DNA of 32,187 nucleotides from CAYGZL01 sp964354345 (GCA_964354345.1 CAYGZL010000001.1:1-32187), one strand, 5' to 3'. Positions 8,540 to 16,572 are shown, counted from the stretch's first letter. Translations and numbers: made by a program. The notes: generated by a model not told the origin, from the sequence alone.

Positions 8540-9220
8540 ATGACTACCGTTCCAGCCATTACCCTCCTGATCCTGATCGTGATCATCACGTTAGTCGATT
8601 GGTATTCTGTCGCTCGCCGCTTGAAAAAGGTTGAATATTTCGCCAAACCCGGAGTCATGATCGCTTTGTTGGCCTGGCTCTGGGTAGTCAGTCGTTTCCA
8701 GGGCGGTGTCATCTGGTTTGCCATTGGTTTGGCCTGCTCACTGGTGGGCGATGTGCTCCTGGTTCTACCCCGCGAACAGTTTATCGCCGGGTTGGTCGCC
8801 TTTTTATTGGCTCATCTTTTTTACCTGGTAGGTTTTAGTTCTGCCCCACCCCCGATTAATTTCGCCAGCCTGATCCTGGCGTTGGTCATCCTGGTCGTTG
8901 GTATACAAATTTACCGCCGTATTGTACAAGGATTGAAAACCTCAGGGAAGAGCCAACTGAAGCTACCCATTCTGATATACTCTATCGTTATCAGCCTGAT
9001 GCTTCTATCTGCACTGCTAACCCTGGTCCGAGTAGAATGGAGAGCAGCGCCCGCACTGCTGGTTTGTGCTGGAGCGCTGCTTTTCTATACGTCAGATATA
9101 CTATTAGCCTGGAATAAATTTGTGACGCAGTTGCGCTATCGCCGGATTCCCTCAATGGTCTCCTATCATTTAGGACAAATTCTAATAACCCTGGGAATTG
9201 CGTTACAGTTTCTATCCTAA
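8540..9220 (+). CDS. YhhN/TMEM86-family membrane protein (putative lysoplasmalogenase)
   Basis: A 226-residue polytopic protein with about seven or eight hydrophobic helices. The family pattern is recognisable: a KP pair (YFAKPGVM, residues 34-41), SLVGDVLL with the conserved Gly-Asp (around 67-74), GLVAFLLAHLFYLVGF (around 84-99), and a late SDILLAWNKF with Asp and Asn. Eukaryotic TMEM86 members hydrolyse the vinyl ether of lysoplasmalogens; many bacterial members are untested, so the substrate here is unknown. It follows era by 11 nt and probably shares its transcript. Its stop overlaps the end of the convergent gene by 4 nt. Confidence 0.75.
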   Translation: MTTVPAITLLILIVIITLVDWYSVARRLKKVEYFAKPGVMIALLAWLWVVSRFQGGVIWFAIGLACSLVGDVLLVLPREQFIAGLVAFLLAHLFYLVGFSSAPPPINFASLILALVILVVGIQIYRRIVQGLKTSGKSQLKLPILIYSIVISLMLLSALLTLVRVEWRAAPALLVCAGALLFYTSDILLAWNKFVTQLRYRRIPSMVSYHLGQILITLGIALQFLS

Positions 9221-10254
9221 GCTGTTGGCTCGGTTGGGGGTGTAGTAGACGAGGATGGTTCAACACCTGGGGGAACAACCCCTCCAGGTGGTTGAGAAAT
9301 TGCTGAGAGGGTAGACGGAGGGTGGTAATGCTGTGTGCCAAAGCGTGTCAGGATGACAGCCCCCAGACCGAGAACGCCTACCACGACCATCCCGATCCAA
9401 CCAACGCATGGGATTAATTGCAGGCTGTTGACAACTAAAGTCATGATAAAAGTACCCAACGCCGCTGACACAGCCAACGCTAAATTTTGTTTTAAGCCCA
9501 CTGCCAGCCGTTTGCCCAACTCAGTACCAAGCGCGATCACTCCAAAAGCCCAACCCACTACAAGCATAAACGCCCCCACAATCGTTAGTGGAATCCCAAT
9601 AATAGTAATCGCTGACACCACCAGCAACAACGGGGCTACTACCGTAGTCAATAAACCTAGCCCTCCGCTAAGCACAGGCTGCGAAACGAATGCCTGAGCA
9701 GTAACTTCCGTCTGGCGCGGTAATAAAACGACTACCAACGCTGCCAATGCTGCCCAAATAAACGATTGGAACAAGATTGACAGGATGGAAAATCCATACC
9801 AGAAGGGTGTGTAATTAACCTGAATGTTCGGTATCCTTACTCCTCCCGGAAGAGTAATTGGCGAGAGGCTATCCGTGCCCTGGTTAATTTTTCCTGATAT
9901 TTGCGCACCTGTGGCTCGTTCCAGATTTCCAGCCGGGATAATCAGATCACCCTGAATAATGGCTGTATCCGTTAAACGTGCCAGGCCTCCCAAAGAAACG
10001 ACACTCCCTGTTACCGTCCCACTCACCTCCAGGCTACCGCCCATCATAAGAATATCGCCTTGAACAATAGAAGATTGGGCAAGAACAACCGTACCCCCAA
10101 CCACCATCAAACTTCCATCCAACTTCTGCCCTTCGGCCAAAGTGAAAGAACCACCCAACACAAGCTGACTGCCAGACGCCTCCTGTAGCACTAAACTAAG
10201 CGGCTGAGCAAAGAGAAAGGCGAAAACGAGAAACATCCGTACAAAAAGGTTCAT
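9217..10254 (-). CDS. Membrane protein with bactofilin-like (polymer-forming) repeat domain
   Basis: 345 residues. An N-terminal signal-like helix (1-25) is followed by a stretch of short Gly-rich beta repeats (about 30-125: GGSFTLAEGQ, VVGGTVVL, MMGGSLEV, SLGGLARL) of the right-handed beta-solenoid kind seen in bactofilin/polymer-forming proteins. Four or five membrane helices follow (about 155-305), then a Pro/Thr/Ser tail. The repeats would sit outside the membrane if the first helix is a signal. Its ATG overlaps the anti-sigma stop (ATGA, 10254-10251), so it is translationally coupled to an ECF sigma/anti-sigma pair and may be part of that envelope-sensing circuit. Specific function unknown. 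Confidence 0.7.
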   Translation of the reverse strand: MNLFVRMFLVFAFLFAQPLSLVLQEASGSQLVLGGSFTLAEGQKLDGSLMVVGGTVVLAQSSIVQGDILMMGGSLEVSGTVTGSVVSLGGLARLTDTAIIQGDLIIPAGNLERATGAQISGKINQGTDSLSPITLPGGVRIPNIQVNYTPFWYGFSILSILFQSFIWAALAALVVVLLPRQTEVTAQAFVSQPVLSGGLGLLTTVVAPLLLVVSAITIIGIPLTIVGAFMLVVGWAFGVIALGTELGKRLAVGLKQNLALAVSAALGTFIMTLVVNSLQLIPCVGWIGMVVVGVLGLGAVILTRFGTQHYHPPSTLSAISQPPGGVVPPGVEPSSSTTPPTEPTA

Positions 10255-10817
10255 ACCATAACCCTCCTTTGTTTAGACACATAACGAAGTGAGGCAACCC
10301 ATATTACCAGTAGCAAGCTGACCAAACTCATCAACAATACCCAAACACCCCATGGCATCGCAACAAGTACTGTTCGGAAAACTACCATGATCAAGCCAAG
10401 CAATGTGTTAACCATTGAAAAAAACCGTGCGAATTCATACAAATAGATCCACAGCACCGTATCTGATGACCGCAGGTACGGCAGTCCAACAAAGAGTATT
10501 GATCCAAACAAGAGGATCGCTCCAGTAATAAAAAAACCTAAGACAAATAAGCTTTGGCGCCGGTGCAGGCGGGCTTGCTCCACCGCATGACGGGCCTGCC
10601 AACGATCAGCAAAACCCGGTTCTGGGGCCAATTGCGGCGCCTCACGTAGATCAGTTTCCACCGCCGCTAGCGCCAGGGCCAGGCGGTGGCACTCCAGGCA
10701 TTCCTGTAAATGAGCATGTAAAGCTATAGCTTCTTCAGGTTTCAACGGACGATCAGGTGATCCGACTAACGATCCGCTTCCTTCAATCAACCAGTCTTCA
10801 TAAGGTTGGTGGGTCAT
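10251..10817 (-). CDS. Zinc-type membrane anti-sigma factor
   Basis: 188 residues from the ATG at 10817, chosen because it overlaps the sigma-factor stop as ATGA; an in-frame ATG at 10865 would add 16 non-conserved residues inside the sigma gene. The N-terminal domain carries the ZAS/HC2 signature H-x3-C-x2-C (H36, C40, C43: HLQECLEC), which binds Zn and clamps ECF sigma factors in known members. Three hydrophobic segments follow (about 90-112, 125-150, 155-178), so it is membrane-bound with the zinc domain inside. It likely holds the upstream sigma factor inactive until an unknown signal. Downstream it is coupled by another ATGA to the polymer-forming membrane protein. Confidence 0.85.
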   Translation of the reverse strand: MTHQPYEDWLIEGSGSLVGSPDRPLKPEEAIALHAHLQECLECHRLALALAAVETDLREAPQLAPEPGFADRWQARHAVEQARLHRRQSLFVLGFFITGAILLFGSILFVGLPYLRSSDTVLWIYLYEFARFFSMVNTLLGLIMVVFRTVLVAMPWGVWVLLMSLVSLLLVIWVASLRYVSKQRRVMV

Positions 10818-11392
10818 ACAAGTATCCTTTCCATAACAGCCGCCTCCGGATTTTGCTCCGACCATTGCTCTGCCATCGCCCGCCGGGCCCGATGGAGACG
10901 GCTTTTCACCGCACTCAGGCTGAGTGACAGTGCCTGACAGATTTCCTCATACGAAAAATCGTACCAGTAATACATCACAACCGCAGCCCGATCGGTGGCA
11001 TCCAAACAGTTCAACAAAGCCCGGATCCGCCGTTGTTCCTCCTTCAATCCGACCTGCGCCTCCAGACCTGGAGCAGCATCAGGAACATCAGGAACTGGCA
11101 AGTCTTCAATTGAAACAATCGTTTTATGGTTGCGCCGAATTTGATCGATGCAGTAGTGCGCAGCGATTGATAGAAGCCAGGTTGAAAACGGACGGTTTTC
11201 ATCATAACTTCTTAAGGAACGATACGCCCGCAGAAAGGTCTCCTGAGCGGCGTCTTCCGCATCTTCGGCATTGCCCAACATACGGTAACACAAGTTATAA
11301 ACCGGCCTCTGGAAGGTTTCCATTAACCGTGTAAAGGCTTGCGCATCACCTTTCTGGGCCTGGGTAAGCCATTGGTTCTCGAAGTCTGGCAC
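10814..11392 (-). CDS. ECF-type RNA polymerase sigma factor
   Basis: 192 residues with the two ECF domains: sigma-2 (about 20-95, including GNAEDAEDAAQETFLRAYRS and FSTWLLSIAAHYCIDQIRR) and sigma-4 (about 128-180, with the helix-turn-helix SYEEICQALSLSLSAVKSRL). The start is GTG (11392-11390) with a GGGAG upstream; no better in-frame ATG is nearby. A 123-nt gap separates it from the garR-like gene and contains a possible promoter. It heads a three-gene unit with the anti-sigma factor and the polymer-forming membrane protein, each joined by an ATGA overlap. Regulon unknown; autoregulation is common for such sets but no ECF-type GGAAC motif was found on the right strand. Confidence 0.93.
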   Translation of the reverse strand: MPDFENQWLTQAQKGDAQAFTRLMETFQRPVYNLCYRMLGNAEDAEDAAQETFLRAYRSLRSYDENRPFSTWLLSIAAHYCIDQIRRNHKTIVSIEDLPVPDVPDAAPGLEAQVGLKEEQRRIRALLNCLDATDRAAVVMYYWYDFSYEEICQALSLSLSAVKSRLHRARRAMAEQWSEQNPEAAVMERILV

Positions 11393-11435
11393 TAATTCAC
11401 TCCCGTGTAAAAGCCTTTACCAGGCCATGGGGGAT

Positions 11436-11465
11436 TTATTATTAACTTATATACGCAAACCTCAA
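11436..11465 (-). promoter_or_regulatory. Possible promoter of the sigma/anti-sigma operon
   Basis: Minus strand TTGAGG (11465-11460), 18 nt, TAATAA (11441-11436), about 45 nt before the sigma GTG. It is a moderate match to the housekeeping consensus in a locally AT-rich stretch. Confidence 0.35.
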
Positions 11466-11515
11466 CCATAGGTTGCATCAAACAATACTTGTGGAACAGT
11501 AATGCCCATGCGTAA

Positions 11516-12421
11516 CTAATCAAGTAACTTAATACCAGCCAGCGCCTCAATTACACCAATCACCGCTGAGTTATCCAGGTCAGCCATACCCATATCCAGC
11601 ATAGCGTTAAATAACTGGGCATTCACTGCCGTAGAGGGCAAAGGAATGTGATATTCACGGGCAGTGTCCAGGATAATTCCCAGATCCTTTGCCTGCATGT
11701 AAGCCTTGAAACCCGGATGCCGGTTACCTGTAAACAGGCGCGGCGGTTTGACATCCAGTGTCCAACATTGAGCCGCCCCACCGCGGATCGCCTCGATCAC
11801 CTTCTGTGGGTCAGCGCCAGCCTTCTTAGCGAAAATTAACAGCTCTCCCATTGCAACCATTTGAGCTGCGACCATGATCTGATTAGCTGCTTTGGCAATT
11901 TGTCCAGCCCCCGAGTCGCCTACATGTGTGATTGTCTTTCCCATGGCTTGTAAAATGGGACGAACCCGTTCCAGGGCGTCTGCCGGACCACCAACCATAA
12001 TCGTCAGGGTAGCATTGCGCGCCCCAATATCTCCTCCACTGACTGGCGCATCCAAACACTGTACACCATACTTTCCCAACTGTTCGGCTATCCTCCGCGC
12101 TGCAGCTGGCTTGATGGTCGAATTATCTACATAAATTAAACCCGTATGAGCGCCAGCAACGATGCCATTCTCGCCCAATGCCACCTGTTCCACATCGGGA
12201 GTATCCGGCAAATTGGTGAAAACCACTCCCACCTGAGCAGCCACTTCAGCCGGGGAGATAGCTGCCTGAGCACCTTCTGCGACCAACTCATCCACCACGG
12301 CGCGACTGCGATTATGGACTACCAGAGGAAATCCGGCTTTGAGGAGATTTCGAGCGATTGACTTGCCCATTAAACCCAGACCGATATAACCGATCTTTGA
12401 TAAGTTATGGTTAGCAAGCAT
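11516..12421 (-). CDS. GarR-like 2-hydroxy-3-oxopropionate / 3-hydroxyisobutyrate dehydrogenase family
   Basis: 301 residues of the beta-hydroxyacid dehydrogenase family. The Rossmann loop GLGLMG (14-19) binds NAD(P); the substrate-binding DAPVSGG (124-130) and the catalytic region GAGQIAKAANQ with Lys177 and Asn180 are intact. The family reduces tartronate semialdehyde to D-glycerate or oxidises 3-hydroxyisobutyrate; sequence alone does not decide which. HNRS after the second strand (36-39) contains an Arg that would favour NADP. The ATG at 12421 has AAAGGAT upstream, inside the end of the preceding short ORF. It is third in a run with the SDR enzyme and the chimeric ORF, suggesting a small catabolic operon. 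Confidence 0.85.
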   Translation of the reverse strand: MLANHNLSKIGYIGLGLMGKSIARNLLKAGFPLVVHNRSRAVVDELVAEGAQAAISPAEVAAQVGVVFTNLPDTPDVEQVALGENGIVAGAHTGLIYVDNSTIKPAAARRIAEQLGKYGVQCLDAPVSGGDIGARNATLTIMVGGPADALERVRPILQAMGKTITHVGDSGAGQIAKAANQIMVAAQMVAMGELLIFAKKAGADPQKVIEAIRGGAAQCWTLDVKPPRLFTGNRHPGFKAYMQAKDLGIILDTAREYHIPLPSTAVNAQLFNAMLDMGMADLDNSAVIGVIEALAGIKLLD

Positions 12422-12426
12422 GTATC

Positions 12427-12774
12427 TTATCCTTTCTTCAACCTAAGTCCATCGGATATATCCTCGACCTGCCAACTCAAGCGAGCGATCTGGTTGCGCA
12501 TGGCATCTGAAGTAGCCCAATCTTTGTACGCTCTGGCCTTCTGGCGTTCATCATTGTTTAAACGCTGCTGGAAAAATTCGACTACCCGTCCAATCTCACG
12601 CGCAGAATTCAACTCAAAACCCGCCGGAGTCTCAAGCAAAGCCACCCGTGGGCGGTGAGGCAATTTATGCAATACCTGACCGAAGACCTTCTGACCACTT
12701 ACCGAAGTCTCACCCGAGCCAAACAACACAATCGGGCCAGGCTTGACCTCAGAGAGAAAATGAACTGCCATCAT
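12427..12774 (-). CDS. Short chimeric ORF: amidotransferase-like N-terminus joined to a CysS-type C-terminal domain
   Basis: 115 residues. Residues about 13-65 (GPIVLFGSGETSVSGQKVFG, then RVALLETPAGFELNS) resemble the first strands of cyanophycinase/type 1 glutamine amidotransferase-like proteins, but the rest of that fold, including any nucleophile elbow, is missing. Residues about 73-112 (ERQKARAYKDWATSDAMRNQ, then a W-x-V-x-D-x3-G-x-R ending) resemble the small C-terminal domain of cysteinyl-tRNA synthetase, typified by KDWA-x3-D. The join lies near residues 66-75. The first ATG overlaps the upstream stop as ATGA; a second ATG follows directly. It may be an in-frame internal deletion of a longer two-domain protein; enzymatic activity is unlikely. 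Family recall is from memory and needs a search. Confidence 0.55.
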   Translation of the reverse strand: MMAVHFLSEVKPGPIVLFGSGETSVSGQKVFGQVLHKLPHRPRVALLETPAGFELNSAREIGRVVEFFQQRLNNDERQKARAYKDWATSDAMRNQIARLSWQVEDISDGLRLKKG

Positions 12775-13787
12775 ACATTTTGATAACGCTGACGAATATT
12801 TGGAACCAGATATTCTTCAAACGCACGTTGAATATCATATTCCGGCTGCCAATCCCAATCCCGCAGGGCATCATGATCATTCAACCCAGCCGGCCAGCTA
12901 TCCACAATTCCCTGGCGTTTAAGATCAGGTTTGAAGGTAATTTGAGCATCCGGGAAAAACCTCAAAACCCAATCCCGAAATTCGACCGCCGAAAGGCTGA
13001 AGCTGGTTACATTATAAATGCGTCTGCTCAATGCACTGGCTGGCGCGGTCGCCAATTTTAATAACGAGGTCACCGCATCTGGCATCGCCATAAATGGAAT
13101 GGTCGTATCCTCTCGGACGAAACAGGCATAGGGGAGATTCTGGGCAGCCGCATGCAACATTTCAGGCCCATAATCACTTGTCCCACCACTGGGCACCGTA
13201 TATGCGCTGATTAACCCGGGGAAGCGCACACCGCGGAAATCCACCATGACTGGCTGTTCTGCAGCTAATTGCCGGTAATGCAAGCTATAATATGTGCCTA
13301 ACATCTCACAATACAGCTTATTACACCCATACATAGTGGTAGGATAATTCCATTCCCATTCGCGCACACGTGGAAAATGCGCCTTGATTTCTAAGTCGGG
13401 CATCCCATAGGCTGCGATCGAACTAGGAAAGACAAACAATACAGGTTCCCCGCGCCATTGGGATTGTTCTGAGGCTAACTTCAAGAGGTTTAATGTGCCT
13501 TCCACATTTACCTGGTGAGCAGCTTCAGGCGTGAACTCAGACCGGGTGGAAAGCAGAGCTGCGAGATGGTAGATGGCGACAATTTCATACTCGCTGACCA
13601 GGCGTGCCATCATGGTTTGGTCTAGTAAATCTCCTTGCACATGAGTGACCAATCCGGCGATTTCTGGCGCTAAAGGACGAATATCGAGTGTGAGCAATGT
13701 TGTTTCATCCTGAACAGCCAGTTTGCGAATCAATGCATCGCCGATTTCTCCTGCCGCGCCTGTGATAAAGATAACTCTTTTTCGCAT
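12771..13787 (-). CDS. NAD-dependent epimerase/dehydratase, L-threonine 3-dehydrogenase-like
   Basis: 338 residues from the ATG at 13787, which has AAGGAG 8 nt upstream; an in-frame ATG at 13856 would add 23 residues without a conserved start. This extended SDR has GAAGEIG (10-16) for NAD and the catalytic Y-x3-K (Y153, K157 in TMYGCNKLYC). The stretches RFPGLISAYTVPSGGTSDYG and YACFVREDTTIPFMAMPDA closely resemble the SDR-type threonine dehydrogenases of animals and some bacteria, which make 2-amino-3-oxobutyrate. No Kbl (glycine C-acetyltransferase) lies nearby, so the substrate is uncertain. It is first in a run with the chimeric ORF (ATGA overlap) and the GarR-like gene. Confidence 0.78.
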   Translation of the reverse strand: MRKRVIFITGAAGEIGDALIRKLAVQDETTLLTLDIRPLAPEIAGLVTHVQGDLLDQTMMARLVSEYEIVAIYHLAALLSTRSEFTPEAAHQVNVEGTLNLLKLASEQSQWRGEPVLFVFPSSIAAYGMPDLEIKAHFPRVREWEWNYPTTMYGCNKLYCEMLGTYYSLHYRQLAAEQPVMVDFRGVRFPGLISAYTVPSGGTSDYGPEMLHAAAQNLPYACFVREDTTIPFMAMPDAVTSLLKLATAPASALSRRIYNVTSFSLSAVEFRDWVLRFFPDAQITFKPDLKRQGIVDSWPAGLNDHDALRDWDWQPEYDIQRAFEEYLVPNIRQRYQNV

Positions 13788-13861
13788 ATGTTGCTCCTTA
13801 GGGATTTTTAGAATACACTTTTGTGCGCTTTCGTGATGGCCTGCCTGTTTTGCCATACTAA

Positions 13862-13890
13862 TTTTAGCACGTTGGCTATTAAATTATAGT
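13862..13890 (+). promoter_or_regulatory. Possible promoter of the lipoprotein gene, short or no leader
   Basis: TTTTAG (13862-13867), 17 nt, TATAGT (13885-13890); the ATG is at 13902. The leader would be about 5 nt and there is no Shine-Dalgarno. The -35 box is poor. Confidence 0.3.
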
Positions 13891-13901
13891 AAACTAACTA
13901 C

Positions 13902-14675
13902 ATGCGGTTTGAAGTCTTGGTTCTTTTTTTACTCGCAGGGCTGGTATTTCTGGGGGGATGCCTACCCGTCCCAACATCACTCCCTCCTTTACCCACGGGC
14001 ACCTTGCCACTTCCAAGCCACACATCCACACCAACGTACGTTTGGTTTCCGCCGCCTCCCACAGATACCCCCTTGCCCGGTGCCACTCAACCCATCTCAC
14101 CTACCCTGACTGTACAGCTACCTGGTGGAAATATTTTATTCACGGATGATTTTAGCGATCCATCCTTATGGTCCTTAGGTCGCAGTGCAGCCGGCAACGC
14201 CTCCATTATCCAGAACGAACTATCATTAGTGGTCACACTACCCAACGGATATCTCTACAGTGTGCGCAAAGGACCCTTGCTTACAGATTTCAATGCCCAA
14301 ATTACCGTTTCCCCGACGATTTGCCGGGGTGAGGATCAATACGGTTTACTCTTGCGAGTGACGAGCAATTTCGACTTTTATCGATATGCGATAACCTGTG
14401 ATGGAAGGATTCGCCTCGATAAGTATTATCAGGGTGTGGCTTCTTCTCCACAACCACAAATCTATGGCCTCTCAGTGCCTCCTGGAGCGCCCAGCCGCTC
14501 ACAACTGGCAGTTGAGGCCAGAGGGAAAGAACTTAAGTTCTACGCGAATGGCGCTTACCAATTTACGGTTCGCGATCCTTCGCTCTTAGAAGGCAGCATT
14601 GGTGTGTTTGCCCACGCGGCAACCGAGGATGCCGTCACTGTGTTGTTCTCTGATTTAACCGTTTCAAAACCGTAG
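13902..14675 (+). CDS. Lipoprotein with concanavalin-like C-terminal domain
   Basis: 257 residues. The start MRFEVLVLFLLAGLVFLGGC is a lipoprotein signal with Cys20 as the lipidation site. A Pro/Thr/Ser linker (about 21-72) follows, then a beta-rich domain from about 75 to the end, beginning LFTDDFSDPSLWSLG, with an inner QYGLLLRVTSNFDFYRYAI and late KELKFYANGAYQFTVRD. This layout resembles LamG/DUF1080-like concanavalin folds of secreted sugar-binding or structural proteins. No catalytic residues can be named. The gene is divergent from the SDR enzyme, preceded by an AT-rich box and no ribosome binding site. Two Cys (in PTICRGED and AITCDGR) could form a disulfide. Confidence 0.72.
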   Translation: MRFEVLVLFLLAGLVFLGGCLPVPTSLPPLPTGTLPLPSHTSTPTYVWFPPPPTDTPLPGATQPISPTLTVQLPGGNILFTDDFSDPSLWSLGRSAAGNASIIQNELSLVVTLPNGYLYSVRKGPLLTDFNAQITVSPTICRGEDQYGLLLRVTSNFDFYRYAITCDGRIRLDKYYQGVASSPQPQIYGLSVPPGAPSRSQLAVEARGKELKFYANGAYQFTVRDPSLLEGSIGVFAHAATEDAVTVLFSDLTVSKP

Positions 14676-14695
14676 TCCCGATTTATGTCAAAAAG

Positions 14696-15532
14696 ATGAA
14701 TAAACGCGTGATCCATAATCGTCTAAATGACCTTGAAGCGAAAGAATGGTTGAAATTCCAAAAATCGTGGTTCATCCATAATCCCCCGCCGCGCCGGAAA
14801 AACGTTCTCCGCCACCCAGCCAAATTTCCCGAAAGCCTGGCTCAGGAGTTTATAGAATTCTTTACCAAGCACGGCCAGGTAATTTTGGATCCCATGGCTG
14901 GCACTGGCAGCGCGTTGGTTGGCGCATTACGTTGTGGGCGCCATAGTTACGGCATCGAGTTGAATCCTGCCTATACTGAGATCGCTCAGCAAGTTGTTGC
15001 AGAAGAACGTACCCAACTGGGGGAAGCAGCAAAAGGGTTGACCACACAAGTCATCACTGGAAATGCGGCGGATTTTTCGGTCTTCGCCAACCAACATAAT
15101 ATTCCCCTGATTGACTATGTAATCACCTCTCCACCCTATTGGAATATGCTGCACGCACGAGGCGCCGAAACTCAGCATAATCGGCGAACCACACCCGAGT
15201 TAGACGTTTTCTACTCAGACGATCCACGAGATTTAGGCAATATCGCTAATTATGACGAATTCCTTGGCAAATTAACCCAAATTTATGTGGGTTTACGACC
15301 ATTTTTAAGACGCGGCGCTTATCTGAGCATTATTGTTAAAAATATCAAGAAAGGCGGAAAAATTTATCCCCTGGCATGGGATTTGGCTCGCTGTCTTTCA
15401 CAATCTTATACGCTTAAGGATGAACGGTTATGGTGCCAGGATGCCATTCACCTGGCGCCCTACGGGTATGGAAACGCATGGGTCAGCAATACCTTCCATC
15501 ATTACTGCTTGCAGTTCCGCGTTGATAAATGA
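14696..15532 (+). CDS. DNA methyltransferase, N4-cytosine/N6-adenine type
   Basis: 278 residues. A motif X-like HPAKFPESL (40-48) and motif I DPMAGTGS (65-72, S-adenosylmethionine binding) precede motif IV TSPPYW (144-149), the catalytic motif. SPPY is typical of N4-cytosine enzymes, though the N6-adenine group is not excluded. The order X-I-IV is that of gamma/alpha classes, the reverse of the beta class in which the same motifs are common. No separate target-recognition domain is obvious; the region 150-190 is the best candidate. It begins 20 nt after the lipoprotein gene with a weak ribosome binding site, and its stop is 4 nt before an unidentified gene that could be its restriction partner. 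Confidence 0.85.
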   Translation: MNKRVIHNRLNDLEAKEWLKFQKSWFIHNPPPRRKNVLRHPAKFPESLAQEFIEFFTKHGQVILDPMAGTGSALVGALRCGRHSYGIELNPAYTEIAQQVVAEERTQLGEAAKGLTTQVITGNAADFSVFANQHNIPLIDYVITSPPYWNMLHARGAETQHNRRTTPELDVFYSDDPRDLGNIANYDEFLGKLTQIYVGLRPFLRRGAYLSIIVKNIKKGGKIYPLAWDLARCLSQSYTLKDERLWCQDAIHLAPYGYGNAWVSNTFHHYCLQFRVDK

Positions 15533-15536
15533 AGAT

Positions 15537-16529
15537 ATGTCCACTCCAGCAGATCTGATTACCCTACCATATACGAGTGATCTTAACTTGGCTGGTCTGG
15601 CGTATGCCTGTCGCTCCTTGCCATATACCTATGATCGAATGGGGGGCACACCTGATGACCACTTACGCAACATCATCGGTGAAAAATCAGCGGAGCTGGC
15701 CTTTCGCCGTCATCTCATCGAGCAGCGAATACCGTACGATAACCTGGGGAACACGCCTTTTACCGATCGTGATCATTACGATATCGCCATGGGTGGGCGA
15801 CGTTGTGATCTTAATAGTTATCTGGTCTTGAATAAAGAGCGCATCCAACAGCTTCGCCACAGACCTGATTTATGGATGCAAGCGATGGCTCTGGTGCCTG
15901 AGGATCATGCTGCTTCTACTAACCTGACTGATAACGACTTATTTATCTTTGCCATTATCTTAGGCCTCACTGCGACCAATCCAAAGAACACCCAACGAGC
16001 TCTGGAATCCGGCCAACCAATCTATCTCATTTCTGTCCTACCCGTGGAATGGGTGCGTCCGCTGATATGGGGTTCACTAGGCTCACTTGTTCTCAAATCC
16101 GAAGCTGCACCTCCACTTACGATCGAAGTGGGTGGACAAGGACAAGATCATCGTTTTCTCTCCGAGCAAGTTCTGCTTCACCCACTCCAACGAATACTCA
16201 CCCGTTACGACTATCACTCCTTGATTTACCTGCACTCCGACCAAATCCCCCAGGGACGCATAGGGATATCCAGTTCCCGCCTGGGGAAGACGATCTTGAT
16301 TGAACCGAAGGATTGGAAAAATATTTGGGTGTACGGCATACAAATTGTTTTCACGGGATATTGTACCTGGCGCGAATTCCACCAACACGCCCGGCGTTTG
16401 CCTGCTGGCAGCCAGGTTATCCCATATATCCGCATGCGGGTGCCGACCCTGGTCTTGCCAGTGGCTGAGTTACACCCTTTGAGCGAGCTTTACCAAAATG
16501 TAAAAGATTGGAAAATTTCAGGTAATTAA
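15537..16529 (+). CDS. Unidentified protein next to the methyltransferase, possible restriction-type nuclease
   Basis: 330 residues from the ATG at 15537; the same frame is open back to 15333, but that part lies inside the methyltransferase gene in another frame and looks non-coding. I do not recognise the family. An N-terminal block has a helix GEKSAELAFRRHLIEQ (48-63) followed by DRDHYDIAMGGRRCDLNSYL (77-96). This resembles the helix-D-(D/E)-x-K layout of PD-(D/E)XK nucleases (D82, D91-L-N93), but the expected Lys is Asn. The rest is mixed, with a basic C-terminal third and an IPYIRMRVPTLVLPVAEL segment. Being 4 nt after a DNA methyltransferase suggests a role in restriction-modification; this is inference. 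Confidence 0.6.
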   Translation: MSTPADLITLPYTSDLNLAGLAYACRSLPYTYDRMGGTPDDHLRNIIGEKSAELAFRRHLIEQRIPYDNLGNTPFTDRDHYDIAMGGRRCDLNSYLVLNKERIQQLRHRPDLWMQAMALVPEDHAASTNLTDNDLFIFAIILGLTATNPKNTQRALESGQPIYLISVLPVEWVRPLIWGSLGSLVLKSEAAPPLTIEVGGQGQDHRFLSEQVLLHPLQRILTRYDYHSLIYLHSDQIPQGRIGISSSRLGKTILIEPKDWKNIWVYGIQIVFTGYCTWREFHQHARRLPAGSQVIPYIRMRVPTLVLPVAELHPLSELYQNVKDWKISGN

Positions 16530-16542
16530 CCCTACCGCCAAA

Positions 16543-16572
16543 TTGAAATTTAGTGTACAATTGTTCTGAAAT
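16543..16572 (+). promoter_or_regulatory. Possible promoter of ssb
   Basis: TTGAAA (16543-16548), 18 nt, TGAAAT (16567-16572). The 127-nt gap before ssb is the first break after the methyltransferase pair, so a promoter is expected here; the -10 match is only fair. Confidence 0.35.

Noticed and set aside
10818..10865. 16-residue longer start of the zinc anti-sigma factor
   Set aside because: It would lie inside the sigma gene; the ATG at 10817 overlaps the sigma stop as ATGA, as at the next junction.
15333..15536. Upstream 68-codon extension of the protein after the methyltransferase
   Set aside because: It lies wholly within the methyltransferase gene in another frame; the ATG at 15537 fits the 4-nt gap.
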